A DNA stretch of 64,000 nt from Saccharospirillum sp. MSK14-1 (GTDB taxonomy: Bacteria; Pseudomonadota; Gammaproteobacteria; Pseudomonadales; Natronospirillaceae). The notes beneath the pieces are model-generated. The model ran no database searches and had not been told where the DNA came from. It was given only the letters and a program-made list of their open reading frames with translations. The DNA lies in contig NZ_MIES01000033.1 of NCBI RefSeq assembly GCF_003054965.1, positions 1,364,001-1,428,000 of the forward strand, given 5' to 3'. The translations under genes were made by a program, and so were the position numbers. Shown here in pieces: positions 45,154 to 54,281 of this stretch (the first letter of the stretch is position 1; each line of letters begins with the position of its first letter).

Positions 45154-45615
45154 ATGCTGAAAATCACACTCTTTGGCTGTTTAACACTGTTCTCTATGGC
45201 TGCCTCGGCTGAGCATCAAATTGCAGAGGATGTCCGATCAGTGGCGCAGCTACTGACAGATCAATACGCCGTTCTCGTTGAACACTCAATCTCGGTTATA
45301 AAAGATGACCAAAGCGATGTCATCTTTGCCACCTTTTCAATTGAAGGCTTTCAGGGCGGCAATAATTTTCAGCCATTTATTGTTGCGTTTAAACCCGAAT
45401 TCAGAACTGAGGATAGCCCTCCTTTTCAACGGATTGGAGCGCCAAAATACCGTATGCTGGGAATTCGCCATTTATGCCCATCCCCGTCTGTGCTCTATCG
45501 TCACGACTCATTAGCGATACACAATGGGGAAGTTACCGGTGTGTGTGAAACCGGTGATTCAGAGTCCGAATTCACCGTAGAGGTTGGCCCGTACGACCTC
45601 CTAATAGAGCATTAA
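45154..45615 (+). CDS. Exported protein, unknown function
   Basis: A 153-residue protein with signal peptide MLKITLFGCLTLFSMAASA. The mature part is strand-rich (VLVEHSISVIKDDQSDVIFATFSIEGFQGGNNFQPFIVAF) and has two Cys (HLCPSPS and TGVCETGD) that could form a disulfide in the periplasm. It sits alone among other small orphan genes. No family recognised. Confidence 0.58.
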   Translation: MLKITLFGCLTLFSMAASAEHQIAEDVRSVAQLLTDQYAVLVEHSISVIKDDQSDVIFATFSIEGFQGGNNFQPFIVAFKPEFRTEDSPPFQRIGAPKYRMLGIRHLCPSPSVLYRHDSLAIHNGEVTGVCETGDSESEFTVEVGPYDLLIEH

Positions 45616-45715
45616 CGAACACTTGTACTAAAACCAACAGAACGCATACCATGCCCAGAGGCAGCCCAGTAACTACCCTAATCGACTACTAGCCCTTCCG
45701 ACCTTGAGAGACTAT

Positions 45716-46261
45716 ATGAACGTCTTAATCGTTATTGATCTTCAAGAAGGCTCTTTTCGTCAGGGTGATAAGTATGACGTCAATGGCGTTATGGTCAGGA
45801 TCAATCAGCTTTCCGCCTTCATTCGCAAGCAAGGCGGACAAATCATCTTTATTCAGCACGATGGAGAAGAGGAAGATGGCCTGTTACCCGGCTCCGATGG
45901 GTGGCAACTCCACTCTCAGCTGACGGTAACCGATGCGGATTTGAAGGTCCGTAAGACGCAAAACGACGGTTTCAACAAAACTGAACTCGACGCCAGGCTT
46001 CAGGAGCTGGGAGCTACCAACCTGGTGATCTGTGGCTGGGCTACTGATTTCTGTGTGGATACTACGGTGCGTTCTGCCGTCAGCCGCGGGTTCAACGTCT
46101 TTATTCCGTCCGATGGTCATACAGTCTCTAACAGGCCACACCTGAGTGCCGAACAGGTAATCGAACATCACAATTGGGTATGGGCAGGCCTGATTCCGGC
46201 CAACAATCCAGTCGTTGTTATGCCAACAAACGAATTGTTAACGCACCCTAATCTTAAATGA
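45716..46261 (+). CDS. Isochorismatase-like cysteine hydrolase
   Basis: A 181-residue hydrolase starting at ATG 45716. The catalytic triad of the isochorismatase-like family is visible: Asp8 in VIDLQEGSF, Lys80 in KVRKTQNDGF and Cys113 in GWATDFCVDTTVRSA. The family includes nicotinamidases, isochorismatases and N-carbamoyl hydrolases; the substrate cannot be chosen from sequence. The backbone-like base composition compared with the AT-rich operon suggests a separate origin. Confidence 0.88.
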   Translation: MNVLIVIDLQEGSFRQGDKYDVNGVMVRINQLSAFIRKQGGQIIFIQHDGEEEDGLLPGSDGWQLHSQLTVTDADLKVRKTQNDGFNKTELDARLQELGATNLVICGWATDFCVDTTVRSAVSRGFNVFIPSDGHTVSNRPHLSAEQVIEHHNWVWAGLIPANNPVVVMPTNELLTHPNLK

Positions 46262-46357
46262 ATGTTCAAGGCGGTATTAAAAGCCCGCTGTTCAACTTTC
46301 CCCAATGATAAACAGTGTTACCCTCCCCGCTTGTGCTGAGTAATCAGAGAGTCGCTT

Positions 46358-46486
46358 ATGCCTTCCAACACCGAGATAACCTCAACACCCAAAAGCCAAT
46401 ACGCCGATAAAAATTACAGATTGACCTTTGGTCGGCATACCGGGCGTTGCCGGTTTATTGCCTTCTTAAGGGTAGAACATGATTAA
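46358..46486 (+). CDS. Doubtful 42-codon ORF in the gap
   Basis: ATG at 46358 opens a 42-residue frame (MPSNTEITSTPKSQYADK...) ending at TAA 46484-46486. It is basic, has no ribosome site of note and no recognised family. It may be a fragment of a lost gene or chance. Confidence 0.15.
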   Translation: MPSNTEITSTPKSQYADKNYRLTFGRHTGRCRFIAFLRVEHD

Positions 46487-46542
46487 TAGCCAGGCACTCT
46501 AGAACGCGTTCAAATGAGTTTTCTAATGGTTTTGGTAAGCCC

Positions 46543-46731
46543 ATGAAATCAGCCTCGACTAGACAACAACACGTATTATTCATGTGTCATCACACTTGGA
46601 AACTGGTTCTGTTAACTTTCACACTCCTACTCGGTTGTACCGATTTAAAAGTGGATGCCTGCTTAGACCAGGGTGGGCGGTTTGATTACGAGACTGAAGA
46701 GTGTACCTATAGCGACAACAAGGATGGTTAA
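46543..46731 (+). CDS. Small putative lipoprotein
   Basis: A 62-residue protein whose N-terminal part ends in a lipobox-like TLLLGC (Cys after LLLG), giving a mature peptide of about 30 residues: CTDLKVDACLDQGGRFDYETEECTYSDNKDG. Two further Cys could pair. The ATG at 46543 leaves a long basic leader; ATG 46582 is the alternative start. It lies 58 bases upstream of the next gene on the same strand and may be co-transcribed. Confidence 0.5.
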   Translation: MKSASTRQQHVLFMCHHTWKLVLLTFTLLLGCTDLKVDACLDQGGRFDYETEECTYSDNKDG

Positions 46732-46789
46732 CGCTGTTCAACACAGCGCCCTGTTGCTTAACAGTAACGAAAGAGCCGGCCTGTAGATC

Positions 46790-47257
46790 ATGTCGAAATT
46801 TAAAGAGCTCCTGAAACAAGCCAATAACCGAAAGCCCATTCTGGAAAACACTTATGGGAATTTCCCCGTTGAGATAGCTGATCAATGTGGTGAGGGAGAA
46901 ATTGCCGAGATAATCGCTACGCTCGATAGGCTGCATATAGAAAAACAAGAAATCGCTGATTGGGACGGTGATTCACAAGATGACATTTGGAAAGTACAGC
47001 GAGGCTATTACCAGTTACTAGCACGCCTTACACAGACGTACCCTAGGCAAATTGCTCTTGGTCTAAGAAGCCGCTATTCAAGCACACGGTTTTATACTGC
47101 ACTCGCATTCTCTAAGTCTCCTACGGTTGATGCGATACCAGACCTCGAAGAGTACTTATTGCTTGAAACGTCGCACCGTAACTACATGACAGGCAAGAAA
47201 GCACTTAAAGCGTGTACGTCGAAAATTGGCCTTTTTAGAAGACTCTTTGGCAGATAG
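46790..47257 (+). CDS. Hypothetical protein, helical (HEAT-like character)
   Basis: A 155-residue soluble helical protein. The middle (TYPRQIALGLRSRYSSTRFYTALAFSKSPTVDAIPDLEEYLLLETSHRNYMTGKKALKAC) has the look of paired HEAT-like helices, and it ends in basic IGLFRRLFGR. No catalytic motif seen. It is the last gene of the island before the formaldehyde genes. A small lipoprotein lies upstream; a toxin/immunity or adaptor role cannot be judged from sequence. Confidence 0.55.
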   Translation: MSKFKELLKQANNRKPILENTYGNFPVEIADQCGEGEIAEIIATLDRLHIEKQEIADWDGDSQDDIWKVQRGYYQLLARLTQTYPRQIALGLRSRYSSTRFYTALAFSKSPTVDAIPDLEEYLLLETSHRNYMTGKKALKACTSKIGLFRRLFGR

Positions 47258-47343
47258 TCTTAATGGGTACGCTATCGTTGTTAAACGATAAATAGGACAC
47301 GCACTGCGAGAAACGCTCACAGTAAGTGGCCAATACGCTTCTT

Positions 47344-48174
47344 TTAAGCTAACGCTTTAACATGATGCTCCAGGTGATCATCGATAAAGCTGGCGATGAA
47401 GTAATAGCTGTGGTCGTACCCCGGCTGGCGGCGCAACGTTATCGGGTGTCCTGCTTTGTCACAGGCCGCTTCCAGCGCTTCTGGCTTTAGCTGCTCTGCT
47501 AAAAAATTATCCGCTTCGCCCTGATCAACCAGCAACGGCAAGCGTTCGCTGGCGTTGGCAATCAGTAAGCTTGCATCCCATTCTTCCCATTGCGCGCGGT
47601 CTTCGCCCAGATAACCGGTGAACGCTTTTTCACCCCAGGGGCAGTTGGTGGGGTTGGCGATGGGCGCAAAGGCGGAGACCGATTGGTAGATGCCCGGGTT
47701 CTTCAACGCGCAGATCAAAGCACCGTGACCGCCCATAGAATGGCCGGAGATTGAGCGCTTATCGGTGACCGGAAAGTTGGCTTCGATCAACGCTGGTAAT
47801 TCTTGCACCACGTAGTCGTACATGCGGTAAGTTTTTGAATACGGCGCTACGGTGGCATTGATGTAAAAACCGGCGGCAGAACCGAAGTCATAGCTGTCGT
47901 GTTCGCCCGGGTAATCGGTGCCGCGTGGGCTGGTGTCGGGGCAGGCGATGGCTAAACCCAGTTCGGCTGCTTTGCGGAACGCACCGGCTTTTTGGGTGAA
48001 GTTTTCGTCGTTGCAGGTGAGGCCCGAAAGCCAATATAACACCGGTACCTTTTGCTGCTCGGCTTGCGGTGGCAGGTATATGGCAAAGGTCATGTCGCCG
48101 TTTACCGATGAGCTTTCGTGACGATAACGTTTTAACCAGCCGCCAAAACTTTTGGTGCTCGATAACAGTTCCAT
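47344..48174 (-). CDS. frmB: S-formylglutathione hydrolase
   Basis: A 276-residue serine hydrolase started at ATG 48174 ([23 protein letters not shown]). It hydrolyses S-formylglutathione to formate and glutathione, the second step of glutathione-dependent formaldehyde removal. The nucleophile elbow is [13 protein letters not shown]; the family opening [17 protein letters not shown] and the late His in [17 protein letters not shown] are present. It lies downstream of frmA on the same strand, separated by a GC-rich hairpin. Confidence 0.95.
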   Translation of the reverse strand: MELLSSTKSFGGWLKRYRHESSSVNGDMTFAIYLPPQAEQQKVPVLYWLSGLTCNDENFTQKAGAFRKAAELGLAIACPDTSPRGTDYPGEHDSYDFGSAAGFYINATVAPYSKTYRMYDYVVQELPALIEANFPVTDKRSISGHSMGGHGALICALKNPGIYQSVSAFAPIANPTNCPWGEKAFTGYLGEDRAQWEEWDASLLIANASERLPLLVDQGEADNFLAEQLKPEALEAACDKAGHPITLRRQPGYDHSYYFIASFIDDHLEHHVKALA

Positions 48175-48196
48175 ACTTTCTCCTAATTGGGAGCAA

Positions 48197-48215
48197 AAGC
48201 CCGCGGGGCGGGCTT
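48197..48215 (-). terminator. Hairpin between frmA and frmB
   Basis: Stem AAGCCCGC/GCGGGCTT, loop of three; four T follow on the minus strand. A weak terminator or a processing/stability hairpin inside the frmAB unit. Confidence 0.55.
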
Positions 48216-48249
48216 GAATCATCCATTCACTCGAGTTCAGATCGTAAAA

Positions 48250-49476
<1,227 letters not shown>

Positions 49477-49501
49477 TCATTTAGAAACCCTGGCTTTTAG
49501 C

Positions 49502-49507
49502 TATAAT
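49502..49507 (+). promoter_or_regulatory. TATAAT -10 box of the LysR gene
   Basis: Consensus TATAAT 36 bases upstream of the ATG at 49543, in the divergent frmA/LysR intergenic region; the -35 is poor. Confidence 0.4.
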
Positions 49508-49542
49508 CGGCACGTTTAAACGGCTGGCGGTACAGAGGGTTT

Positions 49543-50433
49543 ATGAAGAACTGGGAAGCCATGGAAGCGTTCGTTGAGGTGGTCCAGCAAGGCAGCTTCT
49601 CGGCCGCGGCCACAAAACTGGGCGTGTCGGCCTCTCACATCAGCCGACTGATCACTCAGCTTGAAGCAACCTTGGGCAGCACCCTGCTGTTCCGCACCAC
49701 CCGCCGTATTCGCTTAAGCGAGGCCGGTGAATTGTATTATCAGCACTGCCGCGATTTACCCTCCGCCTTAGGCAGCGCTGAAGAGGTGATTTCCACGTTA
49801 AACCAGGCGCCCATTGGTCCCTTTAAAATGACCTGTGCCACCACCTTTGGTGAACGCTACATTGCACCGGTCATGAATGACTTCTTGCTGGCGCACCCCA
49901 AAATTGAGCTCGATTTTCACCTCACCAACCGCGCCGTGGATTTAATTGAGGAAGGTTATGACCTCGCTATTCGCATGGGCGCGATGAAAGATTCCAGCCA
50001 TTTATCGCGGCGCCTCTGTGACCGGGTAGAACATCTGTGCGCCTCCCGCGAATACGTTAACCAACATGGCATGCCGCACACCCTGGCGGAGCTCAACAAA
50101 CACAACTGCCTGCTGGGCTCGAATAACCATTGGTTGTTTCAGCAAGATGGTCAGCGCAAAGAAGTGCGAGTGACCAGCCGCTGGCGCAGCAATTCCGGCC
50201 CGGCCTTGCTCGATGCGGTGCGCAAGGGCTTGGGCATCGCCCAACTGCCTGACTATTATGTGGCCGATGATTTAGCCAGCGGCGAACTGGTGCCGCTGTT
50301 GACGCAGTACCAATATCCCTACAGTGGTGTTTGGCTGGTGTATCCCAAAGCGCGGCAGCCGTCACCCAAGCTGCAAAACGTCTGCGATTATTTGATTGAG
50401 CACTTCAAAGCGCATCCAAATTTCGCGCAATAG
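49543..50433 (+). CDS. LysR-family transcriptional regulator
   Basis: A 296-residue LysR regulator. The N-terminal winged helix reads MEAFVEVVQQGSFSAAATKLGVSASHISRLITQLEATLGSTLLFRTTRRIRLSEAGELYY, followed by the linker helix and a periplasmic-binding-protein-like effector domain from about 90. It is divergent from frmAB with about 177 bases between, so control of formaldehyde detoxification is likely. In enteric bacteria that role belongs to FrmR, and in other bacteria a LysR protein takes it. The effector is unknown. Confidence 0.9.
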   Translation: MKNWEAMEAFVEVVQQGSFSAAATKLGVSASHISRLITQLEATLGSTLLFRTTRRIRLSEAGELYYQHCRDLPSALGSAEEVISTLNQAPIGPFKMTCATTFGERYIAPVMNDFLLAHPKIELDFHLTNRAVDLIEEGYDLAIRMGAMKDSSHLSRRLCDRVEHLCASREYVNQHGMPHTLAELNKHNCLLGSNNHWLFQQDGQRKEVRVTSRWRSNSGPALLDAVRKGLGIAQLPDYYVADDLASGELVPLLTQYQYPYSGVWLVYPKARQPSPKLQNVCDYLIEHFKAHPNFAQ

Positions 50434-50502
50434 CGCATAGGAGACGCAGGTGTACCATCGGTAGACTAACCCTTTGCCTCGTTTTACGTAGAATCCATAC
50501 CG

Positions 50503-50634
50503 GTGCCCTCAGCCTCCAGCTGCCGAGGTTTTAGTGGTTGGCTGATTCTCGGTGCACTGTTCCTATTCGCGACACTGCTGACAGGCCCGACGGTTGAGTG
50601 GGCCCTTAAACGCCGTGACACAAAGAGGATGTGA
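50503..50634 (+). CDS. Possible 43-residue single-span membrane peptide
   Basis: GTG at 50503 opens 43 codons ending TGA 50632-50634, whose last base is the first base of the next gene's ATG. The peptide has one strong membrane span (GWLILGALFLFATLLTG) and a basic tail (KRRDTKRM) that would face the cytoplasm. The stop/start overlap suggests coupling to the acetyltransferase. There is no clear ribosome site, so it remains a candidate. Confidence 0.35.
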   Translation: MPSASSCRGFSGWLILGALFLFATLLTGPTVEWALKRRDTKRM

Positions 50635-51218
50635 TGCAGATACGCCACGCAAAAAAAGACGATGCCCCGGCATTAGCCCGGTTAATAAACCTCGCCGGTG
50701 AGGGGATCCCCTATTATCTCTGGTCAATAAACGACGATGCCGGAGGTGACCCTTTTAAGATCGGCGAAGCTCGCGCGGCAAGAGACAGCGGCGGCTTTAG
50801 CTACACCCATGCGCGGGTTATGGAACACGACAACGACGTGCTGGGCATGGTGCTGTCGTACTCCTTGGACGACCCTTACAGTGTGGGTGACCTAAATGAG
50901 TTGCCCGAGATTGTAAGACCACTGGTACTGCTGGAATCGCAGGCGCCTGGCTCGTGGTACATCAATGCGATTGCAACCGTTGAGTTCTACCGAGGGCAAG
51001 GTATCGCCTCTACCTTGTTGGCAGACTCTGAAACGCATGCGGCTGAACAGGGGTTCACTCAGGCAAGCCTTATTGTCGCTTCCGAAAACACCCAAGCCCG
51101 TAAATTGTATTTGAAACTGGGGTATCAGCTTCGCAATTCGTTGCCAGTGGTGGAATACCCCGGTTGTATGCACGGCGGTCACTGGGAACTGATGGTGAAA
51201 AAGCTGTCAGCCTCGTAA
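50634..51218 (+). CDS. GNAT-family N-acetyltransferase
   Basis: A 194-residue acetyltransferase, ATG 50634. Motif A for acetyl-CoA is VEFYRGQGIASTLLADSE (about residues 118-135), with the preceding beta-4 strand SWYINAIAT. Motif B follows: ASLIVASENTQARKLYLKLGYQ. The substrate is unknown. It is first of several small enzyme genes on the same strand. Confidence 0.85.
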   Translation: MQIRHAKKDDAPALARLINLAGEGIPYYLWSINDDAGGDPFKIGEARAARDSGGFSYTHARVMEHDNDVLGMVLSYSLDDPYSVGDLNELPEIVRPLVLLESQAPGSWYINAIATVEFYRGQGIASTLLADSETHAAEQGFTQASLIVASENTQARKLYLKLGYQLRNSLPVVEYPGCMHGGHWELMVKKLSAS

Positions 51219-51317
51219 CGCTATAATGACGCCGGCAGCCAATCTCTGGCCGTTAAAGGAATGTCATTGCCGTTCAGGCGATTCTTAAACTGTGCAACTG
51301 CAAATATGGAGATCAGC

Positions 51318-51671
51318 ATGAGCATCATAGAGAAATCCGATTCTGAAATCTTGTCCCTTGCCCTGCCCATGATTAACGACGTTGTGCAGGCGTCGAATAA
51401 CAAAGACTGGCCGACTTTTTCCAAATATCAGCGGCTGGATGAAGCTCAAGATCCAGCGAATCAACAGCATGTGGCGCAGCTTTGGCAAAACCAGCCGCTG
51501 TTTACTTCTTTAAGCCTCGACCGGGAAATACTGGGTGTGTTACGCAGAGGCGATGTGGCGGAAATTGTCTGGAAACAAACCAGCACACAGGTATCCGGCG
51601 ATTACCTGGCTCGCTATCTCATTGCAGAAATAGAGGGTGATATAAAAGAAGTCGGGTTCGTCATCAATTGA
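51318..51671 (+). CDS. Hypothetical protein
   Basis: A 117-residue protein. ATG 51318 is chosen because GGAG lies eight bases upstream; an upstream frame to 51261 is open. It has a helical first half (EILSLALPMINDVVQASNNKDWPTFSKYQ) and a strand-rich second half (SLSLDREILGVLRRGDVAEIVWKQTSTQVSGDYLARYLIAEI). The layout could be NTF2-like. No motif for a function. Confidence 0.6.
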   Translation: MSIIEKSDSEILSLALPMINDVVQASNNKDWPTFSKYQRLDEAQDPANQQHVAQLWQNQPLFTSLSLDREILGVLRRGDVAEIVWKQTSTQVSGDYLARYLIAEIEGDIKEVGFVIN

Positions 51672-51716
51672 CGCACGCCCATCAGTTTGTAACCACTGAC
51701 ATCCATTGGAGCCGCC

Positions 51717-52016
51717 ATGATTCGCGTCGTTTATCGTTGGAAAGTAACCGAAGAAAACTTTGCCACCTTTCAGGATGTCTGGTCGCGGACCACGAATCAC
51801 ATTCACGACACCGTTCCCGGTGCACTGGGCAGTTTTATGCTGCGCAGCGCTGAGAATAAAACAGACGTGTTAACAATTGCCAAATGGGAATCCATGGAAC
51901 ACTGGAAAGCCTTCTGGGTAGCCGACAATCCGTCGCAAATGACCGGTATGCGGGAAATCGGTGAGCGCATTTCCGTTGAAGCGTTTGATGAAGTCGACGA
52001 CTTTACGCGGCCGTAA
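51717..52016 (+). CDS. ABM-like (antibiotic biosynthesis monooxygenase fold) protein
   Basis: A 99-residue ferredoxin-like dimeric alpha+beta barrel protein: MIRVVYRWKVTEENFATFQDVWSRTTNHIHDTVPGALGSFMLRSAENKTDVLTIAKWESMEHWKAFW. The order of strand, helix ending in a small-residue turn, strand, and Trp-containing helix fits the ABM superfamily. Members are cofactor-free monooxygenases or heme-degrading enzymes, or have no known activity. It is two bases upstream of the next GNAT gene. Confidence 0.68.
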   Translation: MIRVVYRWKVTEENFATFQDVWSRTTNHIHDTVPGALGSFMLRSAENKTDVLTIAKWESMEHWKAFWVADNPSQMTGMREIGERISVEAFDEVDDFTRP

Positions 52017-52018
52017 CA

Positions 52019-52543
52019 ATGACGAGCGAGTATCGCCTTCGACACGCTGAGCCTAACGACCTGGCAACACTCATTGCCATCGACGACGAAGCAAGCGTGC
52101 TCTATACGCAAGCGGGGCTCAAATTAGAATTGGCACACAACCATCCTTTTGTACTCGCCGAAGCGGAGCGCTGGGCCAAGGCTATCACCAACGACTGGGT
52201 CACCCTTGCAGTCGATCAAAACGACGCACCTGTCGGGTTTTCGGTGTGCGGTTTAGTCGACAACCAACCTTACCTCGACCAACTCTCCGTCGCCCCAAAA
52301 CACATGCGGCAAGGCATCGGCACAACGCTGTTAATGAAGGCCATAGAATGGAGCGCGTCCGATCCGCTTTGGCTGACCACCTACGCCAGCATTGACTGGA
52401 ACCAACCCTTCTATGAACGCTATGGGTTTGTCGCTGTTCCTGAGCCGTTATGCGGACCACAGCTGCGCAACATCCTCCATCAGCAACGGTCAGCACTGCC
52501 CGCACCAGAAGACCGGGTGGCGATGGTGCGTTATGGTGGTTGA
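52019..52543 (+). CDS. GNAT-family N-acetyltransferase
   Basis: A 174-residue acetyltransferase. Motif A is LDQLSVAPKHMRQGIGTTLLMKAIEW, and motif B ends in WNQPFYERYGFVAVPE. Substrate unknown. It follows the ABM-like gene after two bases, so the two are likely co-transcribed. It differs in sequence from the GNAT at 50634, so it is not a recent duplicate. Confidence 0.87.
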   Translation: MTSEYRLRHAEPNDLATLIAIDDEASVLYTQAGLKLELAHNHPFVLAEAERWAKAITNDWVTLAVDQNDAPVGFSVCGLVDNQPYLDQLSVAPKHMRQGIGTTLLMKAIEWSASDPLWLTTYASIDWNQPFYERYGFVAVPEPLCGPQLRNILHQQRSALPAPEDRVAMVRYGG

Positions 52544-52571
52544 TAGGGACTGAAACCAATGAGGCAATGCC

Positions 52572-52931
52572 ATGCCGAGTTTCCAAAAGATTGATCACAT
52601 CCACCTCTATGCCGACGATCGCCTCGAATTGGAACATTGGTACCGCGCGGTTCTGGGCTTCGAACGCGTCGCTGAGCTGGAGATCTGGATGCGCGATGGC
52701 GGTCCGTTAACGATTCACAATGGCGGTGTGCATCTGGCGTTGTTTGAGCCCGGTAGTCGCATCAGTACAACCATTGCACTGGCGGTTGATCGTGAGAATT
52801 ACCGTCAGTGGTTAAAAACACTCCGTGAACACGAGGTTTCGTTTAACGAAGTGGATCACGACCTTTCCTGGTCGATTTATTTTAAGGACCCGGTGGGCAA
52901 TCCCTTTGAGATCACCACGTACGATGTTTAA
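52572..52931 (+). CDS. VOC-superfamily (glyoxalase-like) protein
   Basis: A 119-residue vicinal-oxygen-chelate protein: DHIHLYADDRLELEHWYRAVLGFERVAELEIW, GGVHLALFEPGS, IYFKDPVGNPFEITTYDV. His and Glu positions at the strand ends (DHIHL, GVHLAL, PFEITT) are the likely metal ligands. The reaction is unknown; relatives include glyoxalases and resistance thiol transferases. It is 28 bases after the GNAT gene, in the same direction. Confidence 0.83.
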   Translation: MPSFQKIDHIHLYADDRLELEHWYRAVLGFERVAELEIWMRDGGPLTIHNGGVHLALFEPGSRISTTIALAVDRENYRQWLKTLREHEVSFNEVDHDLSWSIYFKDPVGNPFEITTYDV

Positions 52932-52997
52932 GCTGCATGGACTCTGTATCGGTCGGATTCATCGTTAATCCTTGGCTTCGAGGCATGACTGCTCACT

Positions 52998-53417
52998 ATG
53001 AAGAAATTTCTGCTGTTATTGTTAGTCGTCGCACAGGCGACTTTTGGGTATGAGTTTTACTCCGGCAATAAGACCTATTCTTCCCAGCGAGTTTCTGTGC
53101 AACTGTCTGCGGAGTATGGACAACCGTTGCAAATAACAACGGTGATTGTTGCCGCACAGTCGCAAGATCATCCGCTTTATATTGAACAGCAACGCCAACT
53201 GCGTTCGCTGGATGCTGAAACTCTACAAGTGATTTTTGTGTCGTCGCTGGTCGATAGACCGCAAACCAGTGGCTATCACACTGACCCAGAAACGGCCGTT
53301 TCAATCCTCAACGACGCACCGTTCAGGCTCCTGATCATTTCACCACAAGGGAAAGAATGGGAGAATTCGCAATCCGTATTGACGACAAATGACATTGTTA
53401 ATGCAATGACAAACTGA
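52998..53417 (+). CDS. Exported DUF4174-like protein
   Basis: A 139-residue protein with signal peptide MKKFLLLLLVVAQATFG. The mature part (QITTVIVAAQSQDHPLYIEQQRQLRSLDAETLQVIFVSS, PFRLLIISPQGKEWENSQSVLTTNDIVNAM) fits the thioredoxin-like layout of DUF4174, without active-site cysteines. Function unknown. It is followed by another exported protein gene. Confidence 0.6.
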   Translation: MKKFLLLLLVVAQATFGYEFYSGNKTYSSQRVSVQLSAEYGQPLQITTVIVAAQSQDHPLYIEQQRQLRSLDAETLQVIFVSSLVDRPQTSGYHTDPETAVSILNDAPFRLLIISPQGKEWENSQSVLTTNDIVNAMTN

Positions 53418-53448
53418 TGTTCATCTGCCGTAGGAGCGAGTTTTTCTG

Positions 53449-53931
53449 ATGATAAATCCAGTCTGTGAATGGATAAAAAGAACCCTATTGCTGCTAGTGC
53501 TTTGTTGTTTCTTGCCCAATACCTTTGCCGCCGGCACCGCGAATTCCAAGGAAGACATGAGCGATGCCCCTTTCTGGTTCTTCGGGACTGCGGCCGCAAG
53601 CTGGCTGGTTTATGAAGGGGGTCAGTATCCGCAATACGCTCAGTATTTCTACGGTATTTTAGCGCTGAACATCTCTCAGCGTTTAGATGACCCCAAAACC
53701 AGAGCGTTATTCGCAGGCACGACAGCGATGACCGCAACGAATATCTATTACGCGCAAAACCCTCCGGAAGATAAAACCATTGCCGGCTGGGCTAACGTCG
53801 GTATGTTTTATCTGAGTATCGGGGTATCGGCGGGATTAAACGGTCTGCTGACAGCCAACAACGAGGCAATGGATGTTGGTTTTAGAGCGGACGATGAGCA
53901 TTACAGACTGTCGCTGAACTATCGGTTTTAA
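53449..53931 (+). CDS. Exported or membrane protein, unknown function
   Basis: A 160-residue protein with a signal-like start (RTLLLLVLCCFLPNTFA) and weakly hydrophobic stretches (FFGTAAASWLVYEGG, GMFYLSIGVSAGLNGLL). The C-terminus YRLSLNYRF, ending in Phe with alternating residues, suggests an outer-membrane protein. It follows the DUF4174-like gene after 31 bases. Confidence 0.55.
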   Translation: MINPVCEWIKRTLLLLVLCCFLPNTFAAGTANSKEDMSDAPFWFFGTAAASWLVYEGGQYPQYAQYFYGILALNISQRLDDPKTRALFAGTTAMTATNIYYAQNPPEDKTIAGWANVGMFYLSIGVSAGLNGLLTANNEAMDVGFRADDEHYRLSLNYRF

Positions 53932-54013
53932 CACCACGCTCGATGATTAACCCGGAGTCCAATCACGTCCCTGTAACGTTTCATTTCGACCTGGGTTCAC
54001 CTGACAGCTCAAT

Positions 54014-54280
54014 TCAGTCGTCTTTCAGCTTATCGGTTCGCGTGTCATCGTCGTGCTTGTGAATCTTATACATCTTCACGTTTTTCTTCTTTTTGCCGCT
54101 GCGTTTCTGATCGGAATTCAAACCGGCCAACACCAACAACAAAAAGACAATGCCGCCACCAATGGCGCCCATGGCCACCCAGTTAATGTCCGCACCGAGT
54201 GTGTTCTGGTATTGCGAAATGGCTTCAGTCCGATCGGACTGAACCACGGTGTCTAACGTCGGAACAAAGCCGGTCAGCAT
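54014..54280 (-). CDS. Small single-span membrane protein downstream of can
   Basis: An 88-residue protein with one membrane span (VAMGAIGGGIVFLLLVLAGL) and a Lys-rich cytoplasmic tail (SDQKRSGKKKKNVKMYKIHKHDDD). It starts one base after the carbonic anhydrase stop, so it is the last gene of that transcript. Function unknown. Confidence 0.6.
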   Translation of the reverse strand: MLTGFVPTLDTVVQSDRTEAISQYQNTLGADINWVAMGAIGGGIVFLLLVLAGLNSDQKRSGKKKKNVKMYKIHKHDDDTRTDKLKDD

Positions 54281-54281
54281 C

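Noticed and set aside
43409-47340. Integron cassette array with attC sites
   Set aside because: The run of small orphan genes and GTTAG/TTAACG words suggested it, but no site fits GTTRRRY paired with RYYYAAC plus an imperfect hairpin, and gene spacing is irregular.
48197-48215. Full terminator splitting frmA and frmB into separate units
   Set aside because: Only four T follow the stem on the minus strand; frmB has no clear promoter of its own.
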